Shown piece by piece: positions 34,587 through 46,494 of a stretch of 64,000 nucleotides of DNA. Numbering within the stretch: position 1 is the stretch's first letter; each line of letters opens with the position of its first letter. Position numbers and translations under genes: made by a program. The DNA lies in assembly GCF_008831285.2 (NCBI RefSeq), contig NC_045147.1, forward strand, positions 24,454,981 to 24,518,980. Direction: 5' to 3'. The notes under the pieces were generated by a model that saw only the letters and a list, made by a program, of their open reading frames with translations, was not told the DNA's origin and made no database searches. The DNA comes from Nymphaea colorata (taxonomy: Eukaryota > Streptophyta > Magnoliopsida > Nymphaeales > Nymphaeaceae).

Positions 34587-35104
34587 CTTTAGACTTTAGT
34601 AGTTGAATAGAAAAATAGGAAAAGATGGAACCTACCGCCCATACCAACTTTCTATTAAAAATTGAATTTCTGAATGAATTGGTTTTCTTGAGCCCTTGGC
34701 AATCATTACGAGTTGGAAATCAAAATTCGTTTCCAATTCCATCCACTTGGAACGTTAGGCTAAAGTAGTTGTAAGATACTGACAAAATTGAAGATGAGGT
34801 TGATGTAGCTAATCTTGAACCGAAGTTAAGCAGTGTTGGGAATGCATGATTTAACTTGTTAGATTTTGTAGAGGTTGTAATTACGCCTTCCTGCGTTCGG
34901 ACATGATGTTCCCCTGATTACCCAATATCTTGGGTACATGTCCTGAGGAAGTGGGACGGTTGGTTTCAAAGCAACTCCTACTTATACTTGAATTCGGAGC
35001 GTTCATTTCCATTGTTTATTTCTACTTCAACGCAGAACGTTATGAACTGCTTCTGGTTGACGAACTTTTCAAGTACAGAAATTGACTCATGAAGATTCTA
35101 TTAC

Positions 35105-35427
35105 TGTTGGAAGCATTGTTACAGCGAGCCCAACATACTCAACGGCTCCTCTCAAACTTGCCTCATTGAAATCTTTGAGAACATTGAAAGGATTACTACC
35201 ATTCTCGTCAGTTTCCTTAATAATCTTGATTAAAGTTCACCAACGTTCATATATGTTGCTGCTTTCCTCATATATATACTTGTAAAGCAAAGAACAAAAA
35301 TGAGAAAAAAAGAGGAAATCAAAGGGGCTGCTGCTCTATTGATATTTGTGGATGTAGGTCTATGAACCGAACCACGTAAAATTAGTGTTTCAATTCTTGA
35401 TTCTTCTCTACTCTCCCTTTTTCAACA
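35105..35427 (+). repeat. 5' LTR of the old copia element
   Basis: Starts TGTTGGAAGC and ends CTTTTTCAACA. It is longer than its partner because of extra bases near the start and an added segment near 35335-35360. Confidence 0.93.
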
Positions 35428-35440
35428 TGGTATCAGAGCC
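35428..35440 (+). other. Primer-binding site
   Basis: TGGTATCAGAGCC lies directly after the 5' LTR, the tRNA-Met type used by copia elements. Confidence 0.93.
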
Positions 35441-36031
35441 AATCTGACCCCTGAAAAATTCCAGCCATCGTGGCGGCGCAGAACCTGAACTCCGCCATTC
35501 TGTTTCAAGAACTACCCGCGTGCAATAGGGCTTTTGGATCTCAACGCGATTTTCCTATGTAGCTTCGTTGGACTTAAAATTTGGAGCGTCCACTCCTCAG
35601 CTTGTTGACAACCTACTGTCAAATTTTCAAGCAAATCGGAGCTGTATGTGATTTTTAAAAAATTTGCGAGCCATCCGACCCTGTTCTATTCCTGAACAAG
35701 CCTGTGCGACTCATAGGCAGAAACTCTCAACGAGTCACCTCCTGGAGACTGATCCCGTTCTGATCTCTTGGGCATCTCATCTGCATCCTATCAGCCATCT
35801 TTAGCCCAAATTTCAGGCTAATCGGGGCAAGGGGTGATTTTTGGCAATTTTTGGAAGAAGGACATATCCTGTGCCTGGCCCCTGTTTTCAACTGACGCCT
35901 GCTCCTATCCCTTCCTTTGTTCGTGTGAACGTTACCAACGGGAGAAAACAACTTGTCTCACGTTTAAAGATTCAATCGGCGTCCAACATATCGACAACGC
36001 CAGCTGCTAGAAGGATCGCCTGCCTCTCACC

Positions 36032-39000
36032 ATGACAGAAGATTCAAACGTTGGAACCACCAGCATGGTGGTAGAAAAAATTATTGTGCAGGAGCAACCA
36101 AGCCCTGCAAACAGAATTACTTCTGTACTTCTAAATGACAACAACTATTTAGCTTGGTCCAAATCGGTGGTGCTCTATTTGAGTGGCAAAAACAAGTTGC
36201 ATTTTGTCACCGAAGATCTTCCAACACTTGCTGAAATAGATCTGACCCACAGAGAATGACGATCCACCAATCATCTCATAATGTCTTGGTTGATTAACTT
36301 CATGGAGCTTAAGGTCACTCGCGGATTCTATTTCGTAGAAAATGCTCATCAAATTTGGAGAAACGCGAAGGAACTCTATAGTGAAAAAAATGGCATTGCT
36401 CGTATATGTCAACTCTCTTAAGGAATTCAAGATCTTAAGTAGCAAAACAAAAATTTCGGAGACCTGCTAGGCGACATCCAAGGTATGTGGGATGAATTTG
36501 ACTATCTTATGGATATGTCTGCTACTCTTAGATCCAGAGAAAAAATGTGTGAACAAGAAAATTTTTGAACTTCTTGAAACTTCCTTCTCGGCCCAGAGTA
36601 TGAACTCATCCGAAGCCAAATTTTAATGTCCCTGGAACTTCCTTCTTTTAGCACTATTTGCTCAATTTTTATGAGAGATGAATCTAGAAAAAAAGTAATG
36701 CTTCAAAATTCTCAGTCTCTTAAAGAGAACTCTAGCAATATAGAATAGGTCGCCTTCTATGGAGTTGATAAAAGTAATGAACATAAGTGGAAGAACTGTC
36801 CAAGACGATTCTGTTTACATTGCAAAAAGGAGGGTCATACTAAGGAAAGGTGCTGGTTCCTCCATGGAAAACCCACCACCACAAGGGCAAAAAAAAAAAA
36901 AGAGAAAGGAAGCATCTCTACCGTAGCCAATGTTGCAGTTAAATCTCTTGATACTTCAAATCTCCCTCAGGTGCTAGAAAAAAACAACGAACTGCTTAAA
37001 AATGTCAAAGATCACCAGGGTAAATACAGCAAAATAGTACGATAGCTTTAGATAGTGTTACTGGTAACGCTCTTCTTCCCCTCAAATCTGATTATTGGAT
37101 TGTCGATTCTGGAGATGTCTATGAACTGCCAAAATCTTAGTAATTATTCTTCTATGACTAGAAAAAAATCTGTTGTTATTGCTAATGGCTTCTCTATGTA
37201 TGTTTAAGAAGGAGAACTAGACATTTTTAGAAATGATGTTAAATCTAAAGTGCTCTATATGCTAGATCTCTCAACCAACTTGCTGTCCGTTTCAAAATTG
37301 TTAGAGATTTAAATTGCCAAAGTTATTTTCTCATCCACTAACATTGTTTTACAGGACCCTATATCGAAGACGAAGATTGGTGAAGGAACTCACGAAAACG
37401 GGCTATATGTGCTGAAAATTAATCAACATGCCTTGACTGCCCAAATCAACAGAGAGGGGGAACTTTGGCATCGAAGACTTGGTCACCCATCACGTCGTGC
37501 ATTGAATATTTTGTTACCAAATTTGAATTATGACTCTCATGTTTGTGAAACTTACAAGTATGCAAAAATGTCTAGACTTCCGTTCCATGAATCCTTAAAC
37601 AATGCTATGTCTCCTTTTGATCTTATTCATACCGATGTGTGGGGGCCGGCCCCCATGAACTCACACTCAAATTTTTGTTATTATCTCATTTTTATTGATA
37701 ATTTTTCAAAAACCACTTGGATTTATCTACTGAAAACCAAGGATGAAGCTTTTGCAAAATTTCTAGAATTTTACAAAATGATTGAAACTCAATTTGCAAC
37801 TCGTATAAAATGTCTTCGATCCGACAATGGTATGAAATATAAAAACAAATTCTTTGAAAAATTTAAAAAAGGAAGCGGGATGGATCATCAATTCACCTGT
37901 GTAGATACACTCAAACAAAATGGGGTGGCGGAACGAAAAATCGTCACCTTCTAGAAATGACTAGGTCTTTATTGTTTGATATAAATGTTTCTAAGCATTT
38001 TTGGAGTGACGCAGTTTTGACAGCTTGTTATACTATCAATCGCGCACCTACAAGAATTCTTGATGGAAAAACTCCTTTGCAAGCTCTCATTAAAAGGAAA
38101 TTTAAAGTGGACCACATGAGAATTTTTAGATGCACTGTTTATGTTAAGAGTAAAGTTGCAGGCAAACTCAGCTACAGAGCGAAAAAATGTATTTTCTTGG
38201 ACTACTCATCTACAAAAAAAAAGGATTCAGATGTTATGATGTCATCACCAAACAGATTCATATCTCTTGCGATGTAGTTTTTGATGACAAAAGGCTTCAT
38301 TTCTCTCAAAATGCAAGACAAGGGGAGGATAGTTCCAAGCACAACATCATGGTCACACCAAACAGTCAATTATACCATGATTTTGATATCACCATAGTGA
38401 CTTTGAAGAAGGAGAAACCATTGAAAACCTTGAAATTGATCTCGAACCTCAAGTAGATCAAAACAGTGAAATTGGAGCTATAGATCCTATTGAACCTTAC
38501 TTGGAGACCTTAGAATCTTAGCCGTCTGAACCCATTCTAAGGAGATCTTCTCGAAACATTCAACCACCTAGACATTTGAAAGATTTTGTCACCAACATCG
38601 CCTTCTCTCATCCCTTAGAAAAATACTTGAGTTATCGCAACCAACCCAAATATCATGTGGCCTTCCTTAGTCACATTGAAAAGGAAAAGATTCCTACTAC
38701 ATACTAAGAAGCCAAAGACCAAAAAGTTTGGGTTGAAGCCATGCATGAAGAGCTAGATGCTCTCTACAAAAATCGTACATGGGAACTAGTAACTCTTTCA
38801 ATAGGAAAACGTGCAGTTAGGTGCAAATGGATCTTCAAAACCAAGTACAAAAGTGATGGCTCTGTTGAACGCTACAAGACACGCCTTGTTGCTAAAGGGC
38901 ATACTCAAACACAAGGGTTAGACTATGAAGCAACTTTTGCTCCTGTAGCAAAAATGACCACCATCAAAATTCTCATATTTATTGCTTGTAATCTTGAATG

Positions 39001-40229
39001 ACCTCTATTTTAATTAGATGTGAAAAATACTTTTTTATAGGGTGACCTTCAAGAAGAAGTATATATGATCCTACCACCAGGCCATCATATGGAATGCACT
39101 TCAAATCATGTTTGCAAACTCAAGAAGTCGATTTATGGATTGAAGCAATCTCCTAGAGCTTGGTATCAAAAATTGAGTGATGCATTGGAAAACAAAAAAA
39201 TCACCAAATGCTACTCAGATAATTTAGTTTTCATCAAGAAATCTTACGATAAAATGTTGTTATATTGATTTATGTGGATGACATAATAATTACAGGCAAT
39301 GATGGACAAAAGATAGCTCGCACCAAGTGGTATCTTCACAATACGTTTGAAATCAAGGATCTGAAAAGACTAAAGTATTTTTTGAAGATCGAAGTGGCTA
39401 GGTCCAAGAAAGGTATCTTTCTGAACCAACGCAAGTACATATTTGATTTATTTAAAAAAACAAAGAAAACAAGTATGAGGCCAGCAAACATGCCCATAGA
39501 AGTCTACCCAAAACTTGACAATACCAAGGATGACCTTATTGAGAATGTGCCAAGCTATCAAAGACTTGTGAGAAAATTAATCTATCTCACTGTCACACAA
39601 CATGACATCAATTATGTCGTGAGGCTGGTAAGTCAACATATGCATTCGCCTAAAGTAGTTCATGTCAAAACTGTAGAAAGAATTCTCAGATACTTAAAGA
39701 AAACTTCAGGGCAAGGTTTGTGGTACAAAGTGAATGAAAATGTTAACATACGAGGTTACTTAGATGCAGACTGGGCCGGTGCTTCAGATAGAAGATCAAT
39801 GACAGGTTATTGTGTGTATATTGTTGAAAACCTGGTTTCTTGAAAAAGCAAAAAACAACACACTGTTTCCAAATCTAATACCGAGGCTGAATATAGGGCA
39901 ATGGCAATTACCTCAAGCGAGCTCATTTGGATAAAATCACTCATCCAGAAACTTGGATTTGTTATCAAGTCTCTCATTCTCATGCATTGTGACAATCAAA
40001 ATGTAATTCATATAGCTGCAAATTCAGTCTTTCACGAGCGTACCAAACACATAGAAATTGATTGTCATTATGTACATGAAAAGGTCCAAAAAGGAGAGAT
40101 TGAAACTCCATATACTAGAAACACAAATCAACTAACCGATGGATTTACTAAAGGACTTCCTACAAAGCAATTTGAAGATATTAAAAGCAAGTGGGGCTAT
40201 TTGAATCTCTATGCCCCACTTAAGGGCAG
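36032..40229 (+). pseudogene. Broken gag-pol of the old copia element
   Basis: Gag opens at the ATG at 36032 with NNYLAWSKSV and stops at 36257-36259; the frame then continues through further stops. A zinc knuckle of C-X2-C-X4-H-X4-C type lies near 36815-36855 and a protease remnant (IVDSG) near 37098. GAG-pre-integrase and integrase are at 37409-37960, with HTDVWGPA and SDNG. RT is at about 38720-39450 and still has an intact YVDD near 39268-39280. RNase H at about 39750-40215 is interrupted by a TGA where copia has Trp, before KSKKQHTVSK. Several stops and frame changes make it non-functional. Confidence 0.92.
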
Positions 40230-40529
40230 TGTTGAAGCACATCATACTCAACTGCTCCTATCAAACTTGGATCATTGAAATCTTTGTGAAAGTTGGAAGG
40301 ATTACTACCATTCTTATTAGTTTCCTCAACAATCTTGATTCCTATATGTAAAGTTTACCAACGTTCACATATATTGCTGCTTTTCTCATGTATTATATAT
40401 ATCCTTGTAAAGCAAAGAACAAAAATGAGAAAAAAAAGAAGAAATCAAAGGGGTTGCTGCTCTAGTGACCGAACCACGTAAAATTGGTGTTTCAGTTCTT
40501 GATTCTTCTCTACTCTCCCTTTTTCAACA
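40230..40529 (+). repeat. 3' LTR of the old copia element
   Basis: Starts TGTTGAAGCAC and ends CTTTTTCAACA. It is preceded by a decayed polypurine tract (TAAGGGCAG). Confidence 0.93.
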
Positions 40530-40916
40530 ATTACAAATTAATAGAATTCAGCTAACTCTTGAAGAGAAAATAAAAAAGCTATAGTTAGAAAGAATATGTC
40601 AATACGAGACCGCGCAAAAGAAATGATTAGATGAAGAAAAAAAAAGCGTGAATTGGTTGTACCATCAAAAGCTGGGCACGTTTTCTTGGTAAAAATTTTC
40701 ACTGCAAGAATTGATGCCAGTTTAAACACTTTCAAGGGACGAAACCCTGATGGGAACTCATGGACGCTTTTAGCAAATATATACAGATGGAGGCGGCCAA
40801 CTGTGCTGATGACTGTATAAATTGTTCTTCACGTAAAAAATGGTACCGCTAGATTGCAGCAAAAGTGCGTCTATGGTAGCTGGACTCACAAACAATATTA
40901 TAACCAATGAAGATTC

Positions 40917-41433
40917 TCAAGATAATTCGGGATGTGGAAGTTGCTTTCCGGCCGTGGTTGCGCTAGCTGTGAGGTTGAGGTCTAAGGCCTTCGAATTTTT
41001 TATTAAGTTTTGTAGCAGCTCTATTTCCAGACCAGCATGTTTTTGCAAGGTCTCCATAAGGTGGGACCTGCCCACAATCATCGTTTCATGCTCGGCCGTG
41101 TGAGAGAGCATTTTCTGCTATCACTCGCTTATATTTGGATCTTTTACTATTATTGGTTGCTTGTGCCGTTGGAGTTTGAGCGCAACAGGCAAGAGAATTC
41201 TGATCATAAAGATCCCTTTCAGAGATAGGTAAGGATTCCTTCGATGGCGCTTTATGGCCAAAGCTGATTGCCACTTTGTTTCTCTTTTTCCTCATTTCTT
41301 GTCTCTCTGTGTAGTCAATCAACAGATTCGACTTGCCGATTAAGCAAACCAAAGATTCATCAAAATGAAAAAGAACAGTCTCGATCGCCTTCACTCCTTT
41401 ATACAGGATGGTCGCTTCTTTCTCTTTCAACAT
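40917..41433 (-). pseudogene. Frameshifted open stretch of unknown family
   Basis: On the minus strand, 41433 down to about 41095 is open and reads like real protein (HFDESLVCLIGKS, ERQEMRKKRNKVAISFGHKA). It then closes at once. The neighbouring frame takes over at the same point with LMETLQKHAGLEIELLQNLI and runs to a stop at 40917. The switch at about 41090-41100 looks like a one-base deletion in an otherwise continuous, intron-free coding sequence of some 170 codons. It could be a retrocopy or the remains of a gene exon. I do not recognise the family. Confidence 0.5.
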
Positions 41434-41565
41434 AAAAAGAAGTGAAGTAACTCTTTAAATTCATTACTCGAACAACTATGTATACGATGGGCCTTACATC
41501 TTATTTCAATGCCATACATAAACGATTAATAAGCGGACCCAGTTATTTGGTCCTTGTGGGCAGAG

Positions 41566-43014
41566 CTATGGTGGTGGGGTGACGCCCCGTGGCTTGCCAT
41601 GCAAACGAAGGTGGACTCCTGGGCTATTATGACTGCAGTTGCACCCGTACATGATCGAGTTATTCACGCTCTGGATGTTGCTGTTTACCATTGCCGAAAC
41701 CGGTTTGTGACGGTGACTCGGTTCCTTCTTCGCCGACTCTCCTTCTTTTGCGGCTGCATTTTTCCCCACCTCTTCCTTATGATTCTCGCCGCCGTTCGCC
41801 ACATTGTGCGCTCCTCGGCGGCCGGCGATGATCTGCATGGTGGCTCCGTTGTTTTCGCCGGAGATGGCAATGATGCGCATCCACTCATCTTCGTCGTCCC
41901 GCACCGGGATGATGCGGTTCCTGTGCAGACCAGGTCCTGAGTTGCCGTCCCCATTGATCTTGGAATGCTGTGGCGAGGTGTGGTTGCGTTTTCCTGAGTC
42001 GGTAATGGCGGCAACGTGAGGATTATGCGGAACGTTTTTTATTGTGACGACCTTGTCCGCCTCCTTGACCTCCGTTTCTGCAGTTGGGTACTTGGGAATG
42101 ACCTGGCCTTTGACGATCTCAGCTACCGGGTAAGGCTTGGGCACCGGGGAAGGAGATGGTGGCCCGGTGGATGAAGGAGGTTGTGCAGTCTTGAGAGATT
42201 GTGGCTGAGGTGGGGGTGTGGAACCCTTCAACTGGGGACGCGGTAATGGCGATGCATGTTGGGATTTTGATGCTTGGGGAGGGGAAACTTCTGGCGGAGA
42301 AGTTCGGGTTTGCGGTGGTGGTGGTGCTGGTTGGAAAGCTTGGCGTTGGGGTGGTGAAGGTGATGGCGGCTGGGTTGTGGGGGGCGTTGCTGGTGGTGGA
42401 GGAGCTGGTTGGAAAGCTTGACGTTGGGGTGGTGAAGGTGATGGCGGCTGGGTTGTGGGGGACGTTGGTGGTGGTGGAGGAGCTGGTTGGAAAGCTTGGC
42501 GTTGGGGTGGTGAAGGTGATGGCGGCTGGGTTCTGGGTGGCGTTGCTGGTGGTGGTGCTGCTGGTTGGAAAGCTTGGCGTTGGGATGGAGAAGGTGATGG
42601 CGGCTGCGTTTTGGGTGGCGTTGCTGGTGGTGGTGGCGCTGGTCGTAATGCAGGAGGTGACAGCGTCTGTTGAGAAACTTGACGTTGGGGTCTAACAGGT
42701 GCTAATGCTGGTGTTGGTGAGGGAGCTCGTGCAGGTGCAGCTACTGGTGTAGGTGTTGGTGGGGGAGCTGGTGTTCGTGTGGCTGTAGGTGCAGGAGGGG
42801 GTGCGGATACAGGTGGTTGCACTGGTGGGGGTGCCGGCGCGCTTGCTTGCACTGGCGCTGGTGCAGTGGCACGTGGTGGTGCTGGGGCGGGTGCGATTGT
42901 CGGCTCGCGAGCTTGTGGAGGTGGGGCAGCTGGTACCGGTGTGGACACCGGTCGGGCTGGCATCTCAAACCGTTGGGTGGCCAGCCTGAGCCATGGAGGT
43001 CGATTTTGAGCCAT
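41566..43014 (-). CDS. Proline-rich protein, 482 aa, intronless
   Basis: Starting at the ATG at 43014 (MAQNRPPWLRL), the N-terminal two thirds are Pro/Ala/Thr-rich. They contain four tandem units of about 26 residues with the core TQPPSPSPPQRQAFQPAPPP (plus-strand coordinates about 42307-42625). The C-terminal third is not proline-rich: a mixed-charge segment with DDEDEWMRIIAISGENNG, a basic/Glu-rich linker, and a final NSNIQSVNNSIM plus Cys/His-containing tail. That tail is shared, from memory, by a family of uncharacterised plant proline-rich proteins. No signal peptide or membrane helix is evident, so a cell-wall role is not supported. The frame extends up to an ATG at 43164, but a TATA box lies between that codon and 43014. 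The function is unknown. Confidence 0.85.
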   Translation of the reverse strand: MAQNRPPWLRLATQRFEMPARPVSTPVPAAPPPQAREPTIAPAPAPPRATAPAPVQASAPAPPPVQPPVSAPPPAPTATRTPAPPPTPTPVAAPARAPSPTPALAPVRPQRQVSQQTLSPPALRPAPPPPATPPKTQPPSPSPSQRQAFQPAAPPPATPPRTQPPSPSPPQRQAFQPAPPPPPTSPTTQPPSPSPPQRQAFQPAPPPPATPPTTQPPSPSPPQRQAFQPAPPPPQTRTSPPEVSPPQASKSQHASPLPRPQLKGSTPPPQPQSLKTAQPPSSTGPPSPSPVPKPYPVAEIVKGQVIPKYPTAETEVKEADKVVTIKNVPHNPHVAAITDSGKRNHTSPQHSKINGDGNSGPGLHRNRIIPVRDDEDEWMRIIAISGENNGATMQIIAGRRGAHNVANGGENHKEEVGKNAAAKEGESAKKEPSHRHKPVSAMVNSNIQSVNNSIMYGCNCSHNSPGVHLRLHGKPRGVTPPP

Positions 43015-43092
43015 TTCAGGTGCGAAATGTGTGCGGTTTAGGAAATAAGTTTGAGCTTGGTATTGGGTGGTAGCGGAAGAGGAGCTAACGTC

Positions 43093-43103
43093 GCTTATAT
43101 ATA
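43093..43103 (-). promoter_or_regulatory. TATA box of the proline-rich protein gene
   Basis: The minus strand reads CTATATATAAG here. With a start point about 30 bp downstream near 43065, the first ATG of the mRNA would be 43014, leaving a 5' UTR of about 50 nt. Confidence 0.75.
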
Positions 43104-46100
43104 GATACACACATTCACGTGGGGTACCGTGCTTCAAGGTATTAAGCCTGTGCGGTGGAGACACGACGCATCAGATTCTTGGGAAAAGGGAGGAAGGTAT
43201 AGCAGCAGCCGTTGGTTAAAAGTCTGGTATCTCCAGATAAACGTCGGAGATAGCAACCTTGCGTTGCCTGAGATGGTGCCCATGTGGCTGCACGGTCGCC
43301 CCCTTCTCCTGTTTTCTGCCCGAGTGGTTCTCACTTTGTGCTTGTCCATCCGTGGGGCAAGGTGCGCCAATATTCTATCCTGCAAGAAGTACCACTACCG
43401 GCAAACTAGCCCTATAAGCCGAGAAGCTCATCCCATTAAGTAAGCACGAAATCTGTTCAACGAGAACAGGCGCAAGCTCTAACATTATGAGTCCAAGTCC
43501 AGCATGAGTCGAGGCTCTAGGATGAGGTGCGGGACACGAACGGGCTGCTTTTTTTTTTTTTGGAAAAGGGTTTCCCTTCTCTAGTTGCTTTTGGAATTAA
43601 AATGTAACATCATAAATATATCATATAGCATCAAAATATGTGCCTAATATGGATACCCCAGTATGAAGATATCTGGCTTATGGGTCGGACAATCTGTTCC
43701 ACACCCACCCCATTCAATTTAATCCAACTCATAGCAAGGTTTGGCTTATACATATAGACATGTAAAGATTTCACGTCTATAATGGACTATGAAGCTATTA
43801 GCTTAAAAAAAAAATCACCCTTGACTTGCTTGGCCCAGCCTATTAAGTAAAGGAGCCCTGGTCAAACCTGGATTCTAAAGGCCGATCCATTTTTCACCCA
43901 AAGACTGGCATGATGGCTAATTTTAATTTTCTTCTAGCATAGCCACCAGCAATTTGACTCGAGCATTCTCAGTCCTTGTGCTGGATGCCACCAACTCCAC
44001 TCCCCAGCCACCGGTCCACGCTCATGCATGATATCATGGATGGGGGACGGTTGATGAAGGGGCTCGCTACTCCTTTATCAGATGCTCCAGCCAGCTAGCA
44101 AATATTGCTTTAATCTCTCTTTCTCCCCTTAGTTCTCCCTGCCCCGCCATACTTAGTGCTATGGTCCACTGACTTTCACGCTGGAAAAGTAGAAGCCGGC
44201 CCATGACACTGGTCGCTGCTGTCACTCACTGCTGGGTATCTGGTGCTTTCCTGGAGAACAAATGCCCACCCACCATCCCCAGTGACCGTCAAGCCTACAG
44301 AAACTACCCGCTCTTTCTTGGCATGTGATACCTTTCAGCAGGGTTCAGGATTTGATTTTTTTTAGTGGCCGGTTAAATGGGAGCTGAGTTTTGTGGGTTG
44401 GATTCATCAGCTGTCGCAAAAGTTGAGTTGGAAACTTTCAATTGTTTTCCGCTAATTCAGTACTAAAAAGCTAGCAAAAAGTGATGTCCATTTTTCTCTC
44501 CAGAATTACACCCATCGGTTCGTCGAAAATTAATACTCTGTGGGGACTTTGAAGCACACTGATTCCGCAATCTTGTAATCACGAATCACGTGGTTGCTTG
44601 GTGATTGTTCACCCAAAAGAATGGTGATTTAATTTCGAGGAGCTCAACCTGGATTTTATGTTTTTGGGTAAATAGCATTCGGATAGGTAAATCTTTGTGT
44701 AATGTCGGGGAGAGGACCGAAATGGTCTTATCCTATTCCTACCTATCTGCAATGCACATACAACACATGAATGAAAGTGCGATGTCGTTCTTTTCTCACT
44801 TTCTACGGAATCCAGCTCTGCAGAAGCACATGCGTTGAATTTGTTAGCCATCTTTTAGATTCTCACGGTCCTGTAATTTGTTATCTTCCTCGTGATGTAT
44901 ATAAATGGAGGTTGGGCTTTGCAATGGAACTTGTGCAAAACATGACAAGACGGTATTAATATATGCGATCTAGAGAGTTCTAGTCATTTGCCAATATCAA
45001 ATGAAAGGGTGGAGTGTCCATTACATTTCATCTAAGAAGCCCTATGTAACACAAAGTTCACTGGAACATTAATTATGTTTTTCTTATATATACTGTGAGA
45101 CAAGTATCCTTGGAAATTAAAGACGAATTCCTCGTGGGTGGGTAGGACTAGGAGAGCTGGACGCAATCGTCTGGTATGCTGTACGTAGCAATTGCAAACC
45201 AAACGCTTGGTTCGCCTGAGAATATGAGAGGAGTCTTTCACAACGAAGAGGACTCGGTGGGGTTTCCGACCTTTCTTTACCAAAGATTGATCTAAACCGT
45301 AGGTAAGGGGTGAAGGAGATGGGGAGTGAGTGAATCTTATTCTATTTGGCAGAGAAAAGTTACCTCGATCTTGATGGTGAATTATTTATTTTTTCGCAGC
45401 TTAATGGGAACCATATAACAACGATATTGGGAGTCTATCTATGGGTGCCGTCCTGTTATGATCTCCACCGTGCCACAAAGTTACAAGAGAAAAACGCTTA
45501 CACTTGTGGGCCTCGACCAGATAGCGGAGGTCTGGTGTCCGACTCAGGCTCGTAACAACCCAGAGATGTAGAAGGCATACATGAGTGCCATGTTGACCAC
45601 TACCTTTTTCAAACCTAGAACTTCTATATATGTTACCTTCGTCGATGCAAGATGGGTCTGGCATCTATATTACCGGATCTGGATAATTTGCACTTGGATC
45701 TGAGCAGAATTTGCGAAACGTAATACCGGAATTATTTCCGCACAAGTTGGAAGCGTTCAAGGACATAGGTCTCACCAAGTGTTCCACACGAGGACACTTG
45801 CCTAAAGATGGAAACCTTGCAAACACGACACGCAGCGAAAAAGACTTTGATACTCATGGGATCTGTCAACAGAATACTTTCTTTTTAAGGTGTTCCCATG
45901 TTTCTTAAGTGCTCAACAGCGAACCTTCCATTATGTGTTCAAAATTTTCAGCCTAACCTAACCAAATTAGTCCACCGGCTGTCCACTCGAGAAGGACTGG
46001 TTCAAGTTGAGGCACCGACCACGAACCTAACCAAATTAGGGTCATCGAATTGTCACTTGATAGAGGGGCTAGCGCAAATTGAGCCACTGACTAGCACAGC

Positions 46101-46494
46101 CTGGACCAGGCCCCAGTGCCCACCGCTATCCTAAAAGAGATAGCATGAAAGTAAATAACGAATGTTTCCGTGGCTGAACAACCTCAACAACTAATATACC
46201 ACTGCACTTGATCATGATATTAAACATGATTTGGACCAGATACAAAATTTGGATCCGTGCAGAGAAGGGCCAACTTGCGGAAAAACCAAACCCATTGGCT
46301 TTTCAAACATGCAGCTCATTTTTAATTTTTTACCTGCATCCTATTCTCTCACTTCACGAGTATCCTGCTATACTTGCGCCCTTGGGCGATGAAGGAAATG
46401 ATCCAGGGAGAGTATCCGGCCATTTGGGATGCTGCACCTGAAATGATAGCTGAGGCGTGTCATCAAAGATGAACTGGATTAGAAGCACAATGTT
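43104..46494. other. Intergenic, 3.4 kb, no gene recognised
   Basis: Mixed composition with several short open frames on both strands that do not resemble known proteins. A poly-T run lies near 43551. A roughly repeated TAACCAAATTAG motif occurs at about 45960 and 46030. The last few hundred bases would include the 3' UTR of the PILS gene. Confidence 0.5.

Larger units (their letters stand above)
35100..40534 (+). mobile_element. Old full-length Ty1/copia element with target duplication
   Basis: LTRs at 35105-35427 and 40230-40529 are flanked by the perfect 5-bp duplication ATTAC (35100-35104 and 40530-40534). The primer-binding site TGGTATCAGAGCC follows the 5' LTR. Gag, protease, integrase, RT and RNase H remnants follow in copia order on the plus strand. 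The LTRs differ by many substitutions and several indels, including extra segments in the 5' copy, so this insertion is much older than the one at 16498. It is not close in sequence to that element. Confidence 0.95.

Noticed and set aside
34797-34850. 5S rRNA-like words (GAACCGAAGTTAAGC, GTGTTGGG)
   Set aside because: Only about 25 bases resemble 5S rRNA and the rest does not continue. Too short to call.
42201-43041. Plus-strand Gly/Val-rich frames
   Set aside because: These are the antisense shadow of the proline-rich gene; GGT/GTG codons are the complements of its Pro codons.
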